Shown piece after piece: positions 1 to 8,831 of a DNA stretch of 59,205 bases. Below the pieces are notes generated by a model. That model saw nothing but the letters and a program-made list of their open reading frames with translations. It had not been told where the DNA came from and made no database searches. How positions within the stretch are numbered: the first letter of the stretch is position 1; each line of letters starts with the position of its first letter. The translations under genes and the position numbers were made by a program. Origin of the DNA: Bacteroides caecigallinarum (GTDB lineage: Bacteria > Bacteroidota > Bacteroidia > Bacteroidales > Bacteroidaceae); assembly GCF_016902295.1 (NCBI RefSeq), contig NZ_JACJLQ010000022.1, forward strand, positions 1 through 59,205, in the 5' to 3' direction.

Positions 1-166
1 AGCACGCCTCTTTAGGCTACTGTTGACGGAACAACAGGTTCAGACATCATGCTGAACAATTACTTGTACGACTTCTTGTCGCACAATTTTATGTAAAGAT
101 ACTCATTTTTAATGAGACATACAAATATTTAGAGAACTTTTATCGCTGATTATCAGAACTTTATCA

Positions 167-499
167 TTAAATTCTTATGCTCGTTATTACCGGAGTTTCA
201 AGTATTGTGACCAGGTCTTTCCAGTCTATTTTATATACTGTCACATCGTCCTTGCGCTCTATTTTCATGAACTTATAGCCCTTTATGAAGGACTTCTCAT
301 GAAGGTAGTAGGCATTGCGCTCATAGTGTATCATGCGGACCTTACGCTGGTCTTTCGACATGAACATGTAAACATCACCATTCAACGGATCACGGTGGTA
401 TCGACCGCGGATTATCTCACATATACGCTGAGCCTTGCATCTCATGTCGTGAAGTTCAGGAAGGTAGTAGAAGTTGTGAAGTCCGTTTATACTTAGCAT
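167..499 (-). CDS. tnpB: IS66 family accessory protein TnpB (Orf2)
   Basis: Product of 110 residues beginning MLSINGLHNFYYLPE. It matches the IS66 Orf2 pattern: an N-terminal segment with the CKAQRICEIIRG region, the GDVYMFMSKDQRKVRMI core (family consensus is close to G.vyvF.nrrrdrikiL), then a C-terminal tail of about 30 residues. Known role of the family: accessory protein needed for IS66 transposition, mechanism unclear. I chose the ATG at 499 rather than the upstream one at 565 because it gives the usual length and a 7-nt overlap (ATGCTAA) with the stop of orf1, which suggests translational coupling. Confidence 0.85.
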   Translation of the reverse strand: MLSINGLHNFYYLPELHDMRCKAQRICEIIRGRYHRDPLNGDVYMFMSKDQRKVRMIHYERNAYYLHEKSFIKGYKFMKIERKDDVTVYKIDWKDLVTILETPVITSIRI

Positions 500-858
500 A
501 AGCCCTCCAATTTCTCCACCAGTGTTTTCAGCCCCTGATAGTCTAAGCCTTTCTTCTGAATGCACAAGCCCTCACGGGTTCTTATCGTCACCATGATGCT
601 TCCTTTATGGGGAGTTGTACGTTTGGGCTTGTCTTTAGCAACATCCTGCTGCTCTTCATTGCCTGACTGGATCAACTCTTCAGGAATTCCTTCCACTTCT
701 ACAGGTACAACCTTCTTTTGTGTCTTCTTGAACCAGTCATAGAATGCCGTGTATGGAATATTGTTGCTAATGCAGAATGAGTTGATGGAAACTCCTTTGG
801 GTTCACCTTCGGTCTTGTAGAGGAACCACAGTCTTTCAAAGTCTTTTTCGCTAAACAT
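493..858 (-). CDS. tnpA: IS66 family protein TnpA (Orf1), HTH-like
   Basis: Product of 121 residues. The N-terminal half reads FERLWFLYKTEGEPKGVSIN and PYTAFYDWFKKTQK, a helix-turn-helix-like segment as in IS66 Orf1, followed by a charged linker (about residues 48-85) and a C-terminal IMVTIRTREGLCIQKKGLDY segment. It is the first gene of the IS66 cassette and overlaps tnpB. Its start at 858 is the first ATG after stops. The frame is intact, so this part of the element is not visibly decayed. Confidence 0.75.
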   Translation of the reverse strand: MFSEKDFERLWFLYKTEGEPKGVSINSFCISNNIPYTAFYDWFKKTQKKVVPVEVEGIPEELIQSGNEEQQDVAKDKPKRTTPHKGSIMVTIRTREGLCIQKKGLDYQGLKTLVEKLEGLC

Positions 859-1217
859 AATCTTTCAAGTTTTAAGTTTAGCACAAAGGTATGAGAAAGA
901 GCCATGCTAGTCAATACGCCAATTTTGGATGGTTACTCTTGGCACAACCGGATTTGGTTAATATAGACCAACCGGAACTTTGGTAACGTGTTTTGGCGGA
1001 AAGTAACGGAGAAAATGCGTCTCCATTGGCACAACCATAATGAATTGATATTTAAAATAGGGAAAAACCATAAGCTCAATTCACTAACTGGAGCATCAGG
1101 TATATTAAAATTTATTCCATGAGGCACAATCTTTCTTATTAAACTGAAGCAAAATCTGTTTTTTTATATATCTTTGAAACCAAAGTAAAAAATTTTAATC
1201 TTAAAAAAACAACAACT
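859..1217. other. Intergenic region next to the IS66 end
   Basis: No gene seen in these 359 bases. It holds the inferred IS66 tip (about 931-936), a small hairpin (TTGGT 954-958 with ACCAA 967-971), a GGAGA/TCTCC hairpin near 1008-1024, and an 11-bp direct repeat TTGGCACAACC at 939-949 and 1026-1036. The right part carries the promoter of the S41 peptidase gene. Confidence 0.6.
1169..1176 (+). promoter_or_regulatory. -7 box of the S41 peptidase gene
   Basis: TATCTTTG matches the Bacteroidales -7 element TAnnTTTG and lies 41 bases before the ATG. No clear -33 TTTG is seen at the usual distance. Confidence 0.5.
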
Positions 1218-2717
1218 ATGGACTTAAACAGACTTAAACTTACATTGTCCTGCTTAATAATTTCAGGATATGTTATCACAGGATGTACAAAAGAAGAAGG
1301 AAACAGTAACAATTCGGGTGATAAATCAAAAATCACAGAAGAGACAAGATATGCAAACATGTTTGCAAAAGATATACTTGAAATATACTACTATTGGAAC
1401 AATGAAATATCGCAAGACCTGAATAAGCTTGATCCGGAAAAGAATAGTGACCCTATAACTACTGTGGAAGAAATAAGATATCACGACGGCACAAACCCAA
1501 TAGACAAATGGACCATGCTAACAAACAATATGGATGAATTTACAAGTAGTGTACAGGGGGTATCTACCACATATGGCTACACTCCTATTGTCTATTATAT
1601 TACGGCTGACAGTAATGACCTTATTGCTGTAGTTGCATACGTATCAAAAGACAGTCCCGCAGAGAAAGCTGGCCTTAAAAGAGGAGATATTATATATCAG
1701 ATAGACGGCAAAACTCTTACTGTAGACAATTACATGGATTTGTATTATTCATCAAATATTACACTATCTTTTGCCAAACTTAATGGTTTAGAAGTTATAC
1801 CTACAGATAAAAAGGTATCTATGATAGCTATTGAAATGTATGAAAACCCAATTCTATGCGACACAGTATATAATTTCAATGGAAAGAAAGTAGGATATCT
1901 GGCATACAGCAGTTTTGACTTGACATCTATTCCTGAACTTATAAATATATGCAAGGATTTCAAAAGTGAAGGCATTAAAGAACTTGTCCTTGACTTAAGA
2001 TACAATGGAGGAGGATACGTAATAACTGAAAATGTTTTGGCATCAATGTTTGCACCACAAACTAATGTCACCAATAAAGATATTTTTGAAAAAGAAGATT
2101 ATAATGATTTCTTTACTGAATACTATAAGCAGGAAGGAATTTCTACTGAAACACGGTTCGAAACAGAATATAATTATAATTATAATGACATAAACCAGCA
2201 TGTCAGCACCAAAGATGCGAACATTGGTCTTGAAAAGATTTATGGTATTATAACAGGTAACAGTGCCTCTGCTTCAGAAGCTTTGCTTTCAGGACTTATG
2301 CCATATATGGATATTGAACTAATAGGACAGAAGTCGCATGGTAAATATTGTACAGGATGGATGCTTGCTGCTGAAGATGCTTACAAGACAGTTCCACCAG
2401 CAATAAAGAACTGGGGTATTTATGTAATGGTCAGCATATATAAAAATGCAAACGACGAAACTCCTTGTATGCCAAACGGACTTACACCTGATTTAAATGC
2501 AGAAGATTACCCACTGGAAACATATCAGCTGGGCGACGTAAATGAGGCTATGCTGAAGGTGGCATTGCAAAGAGCAGGAAAGGTATATCCAGAATCAAGA
2601 AGCAGCGTAACTTATTCACCATTTATTGACTCTAAGGTAATTGAAACTCCTAAAAAAACTAACTTCGGAAAAAGAATCATCATGCCTTCACTATCACGTA
2701 TGCCTGGTATCGAGTAG
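1218..2717 (+). CDS. S41 family peptidase, lipoprotein
   Basis: Product of 499 residues. The N-terminus has a lipoprotein signal ending in VITGC (Cys near residue 23), so it is probably anchored to the periplasmic or outer membrane. A PDZ domain lies around residues 110-195 (SPAEKAGLKRGDIIYQIDGK). The S41 catalytic domain follows: LVLDLRYNGGGY near residue 260, the nucleophile region GNSASASEALLSG at about 347-359, and GQKSHGK at about 370-376 carrying the general-base lysine. Known activity of the family: tail-specific or C-terminal processing proteolysis. Native substrate unknown. It is a single gene with its own -7 box. Its last 38 bases overlap the 3' end of the convergent gene on the minus strand. 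Confidence 0.85.
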   Translation: MDLNRLKLTLSCLIISGYVITGCTKEEGNSNNSGDKSKITEETRYANMFAKDILEIYYYWNNEISQDLNKLDPEKNSDPITTVEEIRYHDGTNPIDKWTMLTNNMDEFTSSVQGVSTTYGYTPIVYYITADSNDLIAVVAYVSKDSPAEKAGLKRGDIIYQIDGKTLTVDNYMDLYYSSNITLSFAKLNGLEVIPTDKKVSMIAIEMYENPILCDTVYNFNGKKVGYLAYSSFDLTSIPELINICKDFKSEGIKELVLDLRYNGGGYVITENVLASMFAPQTNVTNKDIFEKEDYNDFFTEYYKQEGISTETRFETEYNYNYNDINQHVSTKDANIGLEKIYGIITGNSASASEALLSGLMPYMDIELIGQKSHGKYCTGWMLAAEDAYKTVPPAIKNWGIYVMVSIYKNANDETPCMPNGLTPDLNAEDYPLETYQLGDVNEAMLKVALQRAGKVYPESRSSVTYSPFIDSKVIETPKKTNFGKRIIMPSLSRMPGIE

Positions 2718-3861
2718 AAAGCAGAACAGGAGTAAGAGTGAGATATCCGCTTTTGATACGACCATCGGAATCGAGAACCAAAGGTTGTTCGGACAACATT
2801 TTCCGATGAGACAGCAGTGCTTCACCATCTGAATTATAATGTTCTGTAACAAAATAGCCATGTGAGGATGAAGATAGGTATCTGTCACAAATGATACGTG
2901 ACACGACACCCATATTCATCCTCATATTTATTTCAACACAAGGATGCAATAATATTGATTCATCTTGGGAACAAAGCATCATATCTACACCTAAATAACC
3001 GGAATAACATCCGGCAATCATATCACCTAAAACGCTGGTTAGAATACCACGTACTTCATGCAAGAGTTCAATAGATATACCATACGAAAGTAAATGAGAT
3101 TCAATTTGCGAATCAGACATTAATATATTCCGCTTATAATTACCAAAAGCATCAGTATCAAACAATGAATAACCAGCAAAACTGACTCTTGCATCTGCCG
3201 AAGAATAGAATTCCATTGCAAAATCGCATACCTTTTTATATATAGGCTCGGCCATTATACATCCCTGGGTACGCAATATGCGGGATATCCATCCTTCAAT
3301 ATTTGTACTCCAAGTAGATAATGAAACCTTACATAATCCTCTCCCACTACCAGACCATGGAGCTTTCAAAATTATATTACCGTCAGTAAGAAGATGAGTC
3401 TTTACATCATCTATGCTATAACAGCAATATGCCCGTCCACATGTACCTTTGACAGAAGAAAAATATGACAATACATCTACGCATCTCTGACGACCGGACA
3501 AATAACGAATTCTATTCAATCTATCTTTATCAGGCAATATCATTGTATCGACACCTTCACTGGCAAGAGAATAAACTAAAGCCGGACTCCATCCCCAAGG
3601 AATTATTTCGCTATAAAGACTACTGTCAACAAATCTTTTTGTATCAAACTGTATAAACGATGATACCTGACTGACAAAAGTACTTATGACATTATTATCT
3701 GATATTCTGACATAAGCATCTTCTTGAGCGTACCACACAGGAAGAGAACTCAAATCGTCACTCATACGGATTATCTCAGAGGAAACCTTAAAATAAGGAG
3801 TAAAATTGGCCAATGCCATATCATGCCACGGATTAAATATATATAACTGCTTGCTCATCAT
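2680..3861 (-). CDS. ATP-grasp-like protein of unknown function
   Basis: Product of 393 residues. It begins with LYIFNPWHDMALANFTP, a Bacteroidetes-specific start pattern (YIFNP.HD.ALA) in uncharacterised proteins. The middle has an ATP-grasp-like nucleotide loop (NIILKAPWSGSGRGL, about residues 158-172) and a late CVEINMRMNMGVVSRI segment that looks like the ATP-grasp metal-binding Glu/Asn strand. I infer an ATP-dependent carboxylate-amine or similar ligase, substrate unknown. No signal peptide, so cytoplasmic. It overlaps the S41 peptidase gene tail to tail and is divergent from the AAA_14 ATPase gene. The start MM at 3861 follows a -7 box at 3890-3883 by 21 bases. Confidence 0.65.
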   Translation of the reverse strand: MMSKQLYIFNPWHDMALANFTPYFKVSSEIIRMSDDLSSLPVWYAQEDAYVRISDNNVISTFVSQVSSFIQFDTKRFVDSSLYSEIIPWGWSPALVYSLASEGVDTMILPDKDRLNRIRYLSGRQRCVDVLSYFSSVKGTCGRAYCCYSIDDVKTHLLTDGNIILKAPWSGSGRGLCKVSLSTWSTNIEGWISRILRTQGCIMAEPIYKKVCDFAMEFYSSADARVSFAGYSLFDTDAFGNYKRNILMSDSQIESHLLSYGISIELLHEVRGILTSVLGDMIAGCYSGYLGVDMMLCSQDESILLHPCVEINMRMNMGVVSRIICDRYLSSSSHGYFVTEHYNSDGEALLSHRKMLSEQPLVLDSDGRIKSGYLTLTPVLLSTRYQAYVIVKA

Positions 3862-3882
3862 AAAATCGCCGGATTTTATTTA

Positions 3883-3890
3883 CAAAGATA
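3883..3890 (-). promoter_or_regulatory. -7 box for the ATP-grasp-like gene
   Basis: On the minus strand this reads TATCTTTG, a full match to TAnnTTTG, 21 bases before the ATG. No good -33 partner seen. It is back to back with the plus-strand promoter at 3920-3950. Confidence 0.5.
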
Positions 3891-3919
3891 TACTAAAAAT
3901 TAATTTTTGCTATGTTGAG

Positions 3920-3950
3920 TTTGCAATATTATTAACTATTCGTATATTTG
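3920..3950 (+). promoter_or_regulatory. Promoter of the AAA_14 ATPase gene
   Basis: TTTG at 3920-3923, 19-bp spacer, TATATTTG at 3943-3950: a textbook Bacteroidales housekeeping promoter. It lies inside the longest possible reading frame (open from 3806) and so fixes the ATG at 3974 as the start. Confidence 0.8.
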
Positions 3951-3973
3951 CACCGAAAGTAACGAATATATTC

Positions 3974-5152
3974 ATGGAGGCTTTTTACAGAACACATTCT
4001 TATTTGGTAGAACATACCAATGCTCCTGTACGCAGAGAGCTAATGGACGAAATAGACTGGAGCGCACGTCTGATTGGTATCAAAGGTACACGGGGTGTTG
4101 GCAAGACTACTTTCCTTTTGCAGTATGCGAAAGAAAAGTATGGTTTTGACCGTTCATGCCTGTATGTAAACATGAATAACTTCTACTTTTCTAAAGTAAG
4201 TCTTGTTGACTTTGCCGCCGATTTCATTAAGCGCGGAGGTAAAGTTCTTCTTATAGACCAGGTGTTCAAACTGCCAGACTGGAGTGCTGCCCTTCGTACA
4301 TGTTACGAAAAGTATCCAAACTTAAAAATCGTATTTACAGGTTCATCTGTAATGAGACTAAAGGAAGAAAATCCGGAGCTTAACGGTATCGTTAAATCAT
4401 ATAATTTAAGAGGATTTTCATTCAGGGAATTCCTTAACCTACAGACTGGCAACAATTTCTCAAAATATTCGTTGGAAGAAATACTTAACAACCACGAACA
4501 TATAGCCAAGACTATACTTCCACATGTCAATCCAACACAGTATTTACAGGATTACATACATCATGGTTTTTACCCGTTCTTCCTCGAAAAAAGAAATTTT
4601 TCAGAAAATCTACTTAAGACCATGAACATGATGGTTGAAGTAGATATACTGTTAATCAAACAAATCGAGCTGAAATATCTCTCGAAAATAAAAAAATTAC
4701 TATATTTACTGGCAGTTGACGGACCTGGAGCTCCAAACGTAAGCCAACTGGCGGAAGAAATACAGACTTCACGCGCTACTGTAATGAATTACATCAAATA
4801 TCTGGCCGATGCAAGACTGATAAACATGGTTTACCCTAAAGGAGAGTCTTTCCCGAAAAAGCCCGCTAAAATCATGATGCATAACACCAGCCTGATGTAC
4901 AGCATATACCCGGTGAAAGTTGAAGAACAGGATGTACTGGAAACATTCTTTGTAAATTCTTTGTGGAAGGACCACAAGATAAACAAAGGAGATAAAGGCA
5001 CTTCATTCCTTGTGGACAATGACTTGCACTTCAGGATTTGCGCTGAAGGATGCAAATTCAAGACAAGCCCGAATGTGTATTATGCAATGCATAAACTTGA
5101 GTTGGGACACGGAAACCAGATTCCACTATGGATGTTCGGTTTCCTATATTAA
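3974..5152 (+). CDS. AAA_14/DUF4143-type ATPase
   Basis: Product of 392 residues. Walker A is GTRGVGKTT (38-46), Walker B is VLLID (91-95), and FTGSS (121-125) fits sensor 1. The C-terminal half (from about 230) includes a helix-turn-helix-like stretch PNVSQLAEEIQTSRATVMNYIKYL, as in AAA_14 plus DUF4143 proteins. These are abundant orphan ATPases in Bacteroidetes and archaea with poorly known roles. The position after the Walker B Asp is Gln (Q96), where most AAA_14 proteins have the catalytic Glu (IDEIH). I start it at 3974 because the promoter lies upstream of that ATG. nifJ follows after 49 bases; whether they are co-transcribed is not clear. Confidence 0.8.
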   Translation: MEAFYRTHSYLVEHTNAPVRRELMDEIDWSARLIGIKGTRGVGKTTFLLQYAKEKYGFDRSCLYVNMNNFYFSKVSLVDFAADFIKRGGKVLLIDQVFKLPDWSAALRTCYEKYPNLKIVFTGSSVMRLKEENPELNGIVKSYNLRGFSFREFLNLQTGNNFSKYSLEEILNNHEHIAKTILPHVNPTQYLQDYIHHGFYPFFLEKRNFSENLLKTMNMMVEVDILLIKQIELKYLSKIKKLLYLLAVDGPGAPNVSQLAEEIQTSRATVMNYIKYLADARLINMVYPKGESFPKKPAKIMMHNTSLMYSIYPVKVEEQDVLETFFVNSLWKDHKINKGDKGTSFLVDNDLHFRICAEGCKFKTSPNVYYAMHKLELGHGNQIPLWMFGFLY

Positions 5153-5201
5153 CGCGAGAATATAAGTTCTTATTAACTAATTATTATAATTTAGTAATTG
5201 T

Positions 5202-8200
5202 ATGACTAAACAAAAAAAATTCATCACTTGTGATGGTAACCAGGCTGCTGCACATATATCATATATGTTCTCAGAAGTAGCAGCTATCTACCCTATCACT
5301 CCATCTTCTACAATGGCTGAATATGTAGATGAATGGGCTGCCGCAGGACGTAAAAACATCTTCGGCGAAACAGTTCTTGTTCAGGAAATGCAGTCAGAAG
5401 GCGGTGCAGCAGGTGCTGTTCACGGATCTCTTCAGGCTGGTGCCTTGACTACTACTTACACTGCATCTCAGGGTCTGCTTCTTATGATTCCTAACATGTA
5501 TAAGATTGCAGGTGAATTCCTTCCATGTGTATTCCACGTATCTGCACGTACACTTGCATCTCACGCATTGTGTATCTTCGGCGACCATCAGGACGTTATG
5601 TCTTGCCGTCAGACAGGTTTCGCTATGCTTTGCGAAGGTTCTGTACAGGAAGTTATGGATTTGGCTGGTGTTGCCCATTTGTCAACTATCAAGTCTCGCG
5701 TTCCATTCCTGAACTTCTTCGACGGTTTCCGTACTTCACACGAGATACAGAAAATTGAAATGCTGGAAAATGAAGACCTTGCTCCTCTTATCGATCAGAA
5801 AGCATTGGCTGAATTCCGCGAACGTGCTCTTAGCCCTAACAAACCTGTTGCGCGCGGTATGGCTGAAAACCCAGACCACTTCTTCCAGCACAGAGAATCA
5901 TGCAACCCATTCTATGAAGCAGTTCCTGCTATCGTAGAAGAATATATGAACGAAATCAACAAGATTACAGGACGTAACTACGGCTTGTTCAACTACTATG
6001 GTGCTGAAGACGCTGAACGCGTAATCATCGCTATGGGTTCTGTAACTGAAGCTGCCCGCGAAGCTATCGACCACTTGATGGCTAACGGCGAAAAAGTTGG
6101 TTTGGTTTCTGTACACTTGTATCGTCCATTCTCTGCTAAACACTTCCTTGCTGCTGTACCTAAGACTGCTAAACGTATCGCAGTTCTTGACCGTACAAAA
6201 GAACCTGGAGCTAACGGCGAACCTCTTTACCTTGACGTTAAAGACTGCTTCTACGGACAGGAAAATGCCCCAGTTATCGTTGGTGGACGCTACGGTCTTG
6301 GTTCTAAGGACACTACTCCTGCTCAGATTCTTTCTGTTTACGAAAACTTGGCATTGCCTACTCCTAAAGACCACTTCACAATCGGTATAGTTGACGACGT
6401 TACATTCACTTCTCTTCCTAAGAAAGAAGAAATCGCTCTTGGCGGTGAAGGTATGTTCGAAGCTAAGTTCTACGGACTTGGCGCTGACGGTACTGTAGGT
6501 GCTAACAAGAACTCTGTAAAAATCATTGGTGACAACACTAACAAATATTGCCAGGCATACTTCTCATACGACTCTAAGAAGTCTGGTGGTTTCACTTGCT
6601 CTCACTTGCGTTTCGGTGACCACCCAATCCGCTCTACATACTTGGTAACTACTCCTAACTTCGTAGCTTGCCACGTACAGGCTTACTTGCACATGTACGA
6701 TGTAACTCGCGGTTTGCGTAAGAACGGTACTTTCCTTCTTAACACTATCTGGGAAGGTGAAGAACTTGCTAAGAACTTGCCTAACAAGGTTAAGAAATAT
6801 TTCGCAGAAAACAATATCACTGTTTACTACATCAATGCAACTAAGATTGCTCAGGAAATCGGTCTTGGTAACCGTACTAACACAATCCTTCAGTCTGCAT
6901 TCTTCCGTATCACAGGCGTTATCCCTGTAGAACTTGCTGTAGAACAGATGAAGAAATTCATCGTTAAGTCTTACGGTAAGAAGGGTGAAGACGTTGTAAA
7001 CAAGAACTATGCTGCTGTTGACCGTGGTGGTGAATACAAACAGCTTACTGTAGATCCAGCATGGGCTAGCCTCGAAGTTGAAGGTGCTGCTGCTAACAAC
7101 GATCCAGCATTCATCAACGAAGTTGTTCGTCCTATCAACGCTCAGGACGGTGACTTGCTTCCAGTTTCTGCATTCAAAGGTATCGAAGACGGTACTTGGC
7201 ATCAGGGAACAGCTAAATACGAAAAACGTGGTGTAGCTGCTTTCGTTCCAGAATGGAATGCTGAAAACTGTATCCAGTGTAACAAGTGTGCTTACGTTTG
7301 TCCTCACGCTGCTATCCGTCCATTCGTTCTTGACGCTAACGAACAGGCTGGAGCTAACTTCACTTCATTGAAGGCTGTTGGTAAGCAGTTCGACGGTATG
7401 ACATTCCGTATGCAGGTTGACGTTTTGGACTGCTTGGGTTGCGGCAACTGTGCTGACGTATGTCCGGGTAATCCTAAGAAGGGTGGTAAGGCGCTTACTA
7501 TGAAACCTCTTGAAACACAGCTTGCTGAAGCTGCTAACTGGACTTACTGCATCGACAACGTTAAGAGCAAACAGCACTTGGTAGACATCAAGGCTAACGT
7601 TAAGAACTCTCAGTTCGCTACTCCATTGTTCGAGTTCTCTGGAGCTTGCTCTGGTTGTGGTGAAACTCCATACGTTAAGTTGATTTCTCAGTTGTTCGGT
7701 GACCGTGAAATGGTAGCTAACGCAACAGGATGTTCTTCTATCTATTCTGGTTCAGTTCCTTCAACTCCATATACAACTAACGAAAAAGGTCAGGGTCCAG
7801 CATGGGCTAACTCATTGTTCGAAGACTTCTGCGAATTCGGTCTTGGTATGGAATTGGCTAACAAGAAACTCCGCAACCGTCTGGAAGAAGCAATGAAGGC
7901 TGCTATCGCTGCTGAAGGTACTCCAGCTGAATACAAGGAAGCATTCCAGGAATGGATTGACGGCCGCAACGATGCTGACAAGAGCAAAGCTGCTGCTGAA
8001 AAGATCATCCCTATGGTAGAAGCTGCAAAAGACAAGTGCTCTTACTGCGCTACTATCGCTGAATTCAAAGACTACCTGGTAAAACGCTCACAGTGGATTA
8101 TCGGTGGTGACGGTGCTTCTTACGATATAGGTTACGGTGGTCTTGACCACGTTATCGCTTCTGGTGAAGATGTAAACATCCTTGTACTTGATACAGAAGT

Positions 8201-8753
8201 TTACTCTAACACTGGTGGTCAGTCATCTAAGGCTACTCCTCTTGGTGCTATCGCTAAATTCGCTGCATCTGGTAAGAGAGTACGTAAGAAAGACCTTGGT
8301 ATGATAGCTACAACTTACGGATATGTTTACGTTGCACAGATTGCAATGGGTGCTGACCAGGCTCAGACATTGAAGGCTATCCGCGAAGCTGAAGCTTATC
8401 CAGGTCCATCATTGGTTATCGCATACGCTCCATGTATCAACCACGGTTTGAAAGCTGGTATGGGTAAATCTCAGGCTGAAGAGGCTAAGGCTGTAGAATG
8501 TGGTTACTGGCACTTGTGGCGCTTCAACCCAGCATTGGAAGACGAAGGTAAGAACCCATTCTCACTTGACTCTAAAGAACCAAACTGGGAAGGATTCCAG
8601 GATTACTTGAAGGGCGAGGTTCGTTTCGCTTCTGTAATGAAACAGTATCCTGCTGAAGCTGCTGACTTGTTCGCTGCTTGCGAAGACATGGCTAAGAAAC
8701 GTTATGCTTCTTACAAGCGTATGGCTGCTATGGACTGGAGCAACGAAGAATAA
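5202..8753 (+). CDS. nifJ: Pyruvate:ferredoxin (flavodoxin) oxidoreductase
   Basis: Single-chain 1183-residue enzyme, the usual length of NifJ/PFOR. It oxidises pyruvate with CoA to acetyl-CoA and CO2 and passes electrons to ferredoxin, a central reaction in Bacteroidales fermentation. Seen in order: N-terminal pyrimidine-binding domain starting CDGNQAAAHISYMFSEVAAIYPITPSS, the CoA/transketolase-C region, the gamma domain, two 4Fe-4S motifs (CIQCNKCAYVCP about 689-700; CLGCGNCADVCP about 744-755), and the TPP domain with GACSGCGETPY (about 814-824) and GGDGASYDIGYGGLDH. Codons are highly biased (GGT, GCT, AAC, TTC, TAC), unlike the neighbours, which suggests very high expression. A strong terminator follows 26 bases after the stop. 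Confidence 0.97.
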   Translation: MTKQKKFITCDGNQAAAHISYMFSEVAAIYPITPSSTMAEYVDEWAAAGRKNIFGETVLVQEMQSEGGAAGAVHGSLQAGALTTTYTASQGLLLMIPNMYKIAGEFLPCVFHVSARTLASHALCIFGDHQDVMSCRQTGFAMLCEGSVQEVMDLAGVAHLSTIKSRVPFLNFFDGFRTSHEIQKIEMLENEDLAPLIDQKALAEFRERALSPNKPVARGMAENPDHFFQHRESCNPFYEAVPAIVEEYMNEINKITGRNYGLFNYYGAEDAERVIIAMGSVTEAAREAIDHLMANGEKVGLVSVHLYRPFSAKHFLAAVPKTAKRIAVLDRTKEPGANGEPLYLDVKDCFYGQENAPVIVGGRYGLGSKDTTPAQILSVYENLALPTPKDHFTIGIVDDVTFTSLPKKEEIALGGEGMFEAKFYGLGADGTVGANKNSVKIIGDNTNKYCQAYFSYDSKKSGGFTCSHLRFGDHPIRSTYLVTTPNFVACHVQAYLHMYDVTRGLRKNGTFLLNTIWEGEELAKNLPNKVKKYFAENNITVYYINATKIAQEIGLGNRTNTILQSAFFRITGVIPVELAVEQMKKFIVKSYGKKGEDVVNKNYAAVDRGGEYKQLTVDPAWASLEVEGAAANNDPAFINEVVRPINAQDGDLLPVSAFKGIEDGTWHQGTAKYEKRGVAAFVPEWNAENCIQCNKCAYVCPHAAIRPFVLDANEQAGANFTSLKAVGKQFDGMTFRMQVDVLDCLGCGNCADVCPGNPKKGGKALTMKPLETQLAEAANWTYCIDNVKSKQHLVDIKANVKNSQFATPLFEFSGACSGCGETPYVKLISQLFGDREMVANATGCSSIYSGSVPSTPYTTNEKGQGPAWANSLFEDFCEFGLGMELANKKLRNRLEEAMKAAIAAEGTPAEYKEAFQEWIDGRNDADKSKAAAEKIIPMVEAAKDKCSYCATIAEFKDYLVKRSQWIIGGDGASYDIGYGGLDHVIASGEDVNILVLDTEVYSNTGGQSSKATPLGAIAKFAASGKRVRKKDLGMIATTYGYVYVAQIAMGADQAQTLKAIREAEAYPGPSLVIAYAPCINHGLKAGMGKSQAEEAKAVECGYWHLWRFNPALEDEGKNPFSLDSKEPNWEGFQDYLKGEVRFASVMKQYPAEAADLFAACEDMAKKRYASYKRMAAMDWSNEE

Positions 8754-8779
8754 TCTATAACGGATTAATATAAAAAATT

Positions 8780-8818
8780 GACGGCTGAGTACAAATCGAA
8801 CTCAGCCGTCTCTTTTTT
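8780..8818. terminator. Terminator between nifJ and the LytTR regulator gene
   Basis: Perfect 11-bp stem (8780-8790 with 8800-8810; GACGGCTGAGT arm), 9-base loop, then TCTTTTTT on the plus strand. The minus strand also reads into AATTTTTT, so it can serve both convergent genes. Confidence 0.9.
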
Positions 8819-8831
8819 ATTTAAAATAAAA

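Larger units (their letters stand above)
1..936 (-). mobile_element. IS66-family element, cut by the left window edge
   Basis: Two genes in the order typical of IS66 (orf1/tnpA, then orf2/tnpB with a 7-nt overlap) lie on the minus strand. The large transposase gene tnpC should follow toward position 1. In 1-166 I find no long open minus-strand frame: an ATG at 50 opens only 12 codons before a TAA at 14-12, so tnpC either starts outside the window or is broken. The outer end is inferred at about 936, where the minus strand reads GTAACC, resembling the GTAA start of IS66 terminal repeats. The other end is not in the window, so the boundary and target duplication cannot be checked. Confidence 0.6.

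Noticed and set aside
1..166. Start of the IS66 tnpC gene
   Set aside because: The only plausible minus-strand ATG (50-48) meets a stop after 12 codons inside the window, so no tnpC start can be supported.
3806..3973. Upstream start for the AAA_14 ATPase
   Set aside because: A complete promoter (3920-3950) lies inside this extension, and the added residues look unlike the family.
6564..7307. Long antisense frame inside nifJ (247 codons)
   Set aside because: It is a shadow of the strongly biased nifJ codons, has no recognisable domain, and other antisense frames of the same kind occur along the gene.
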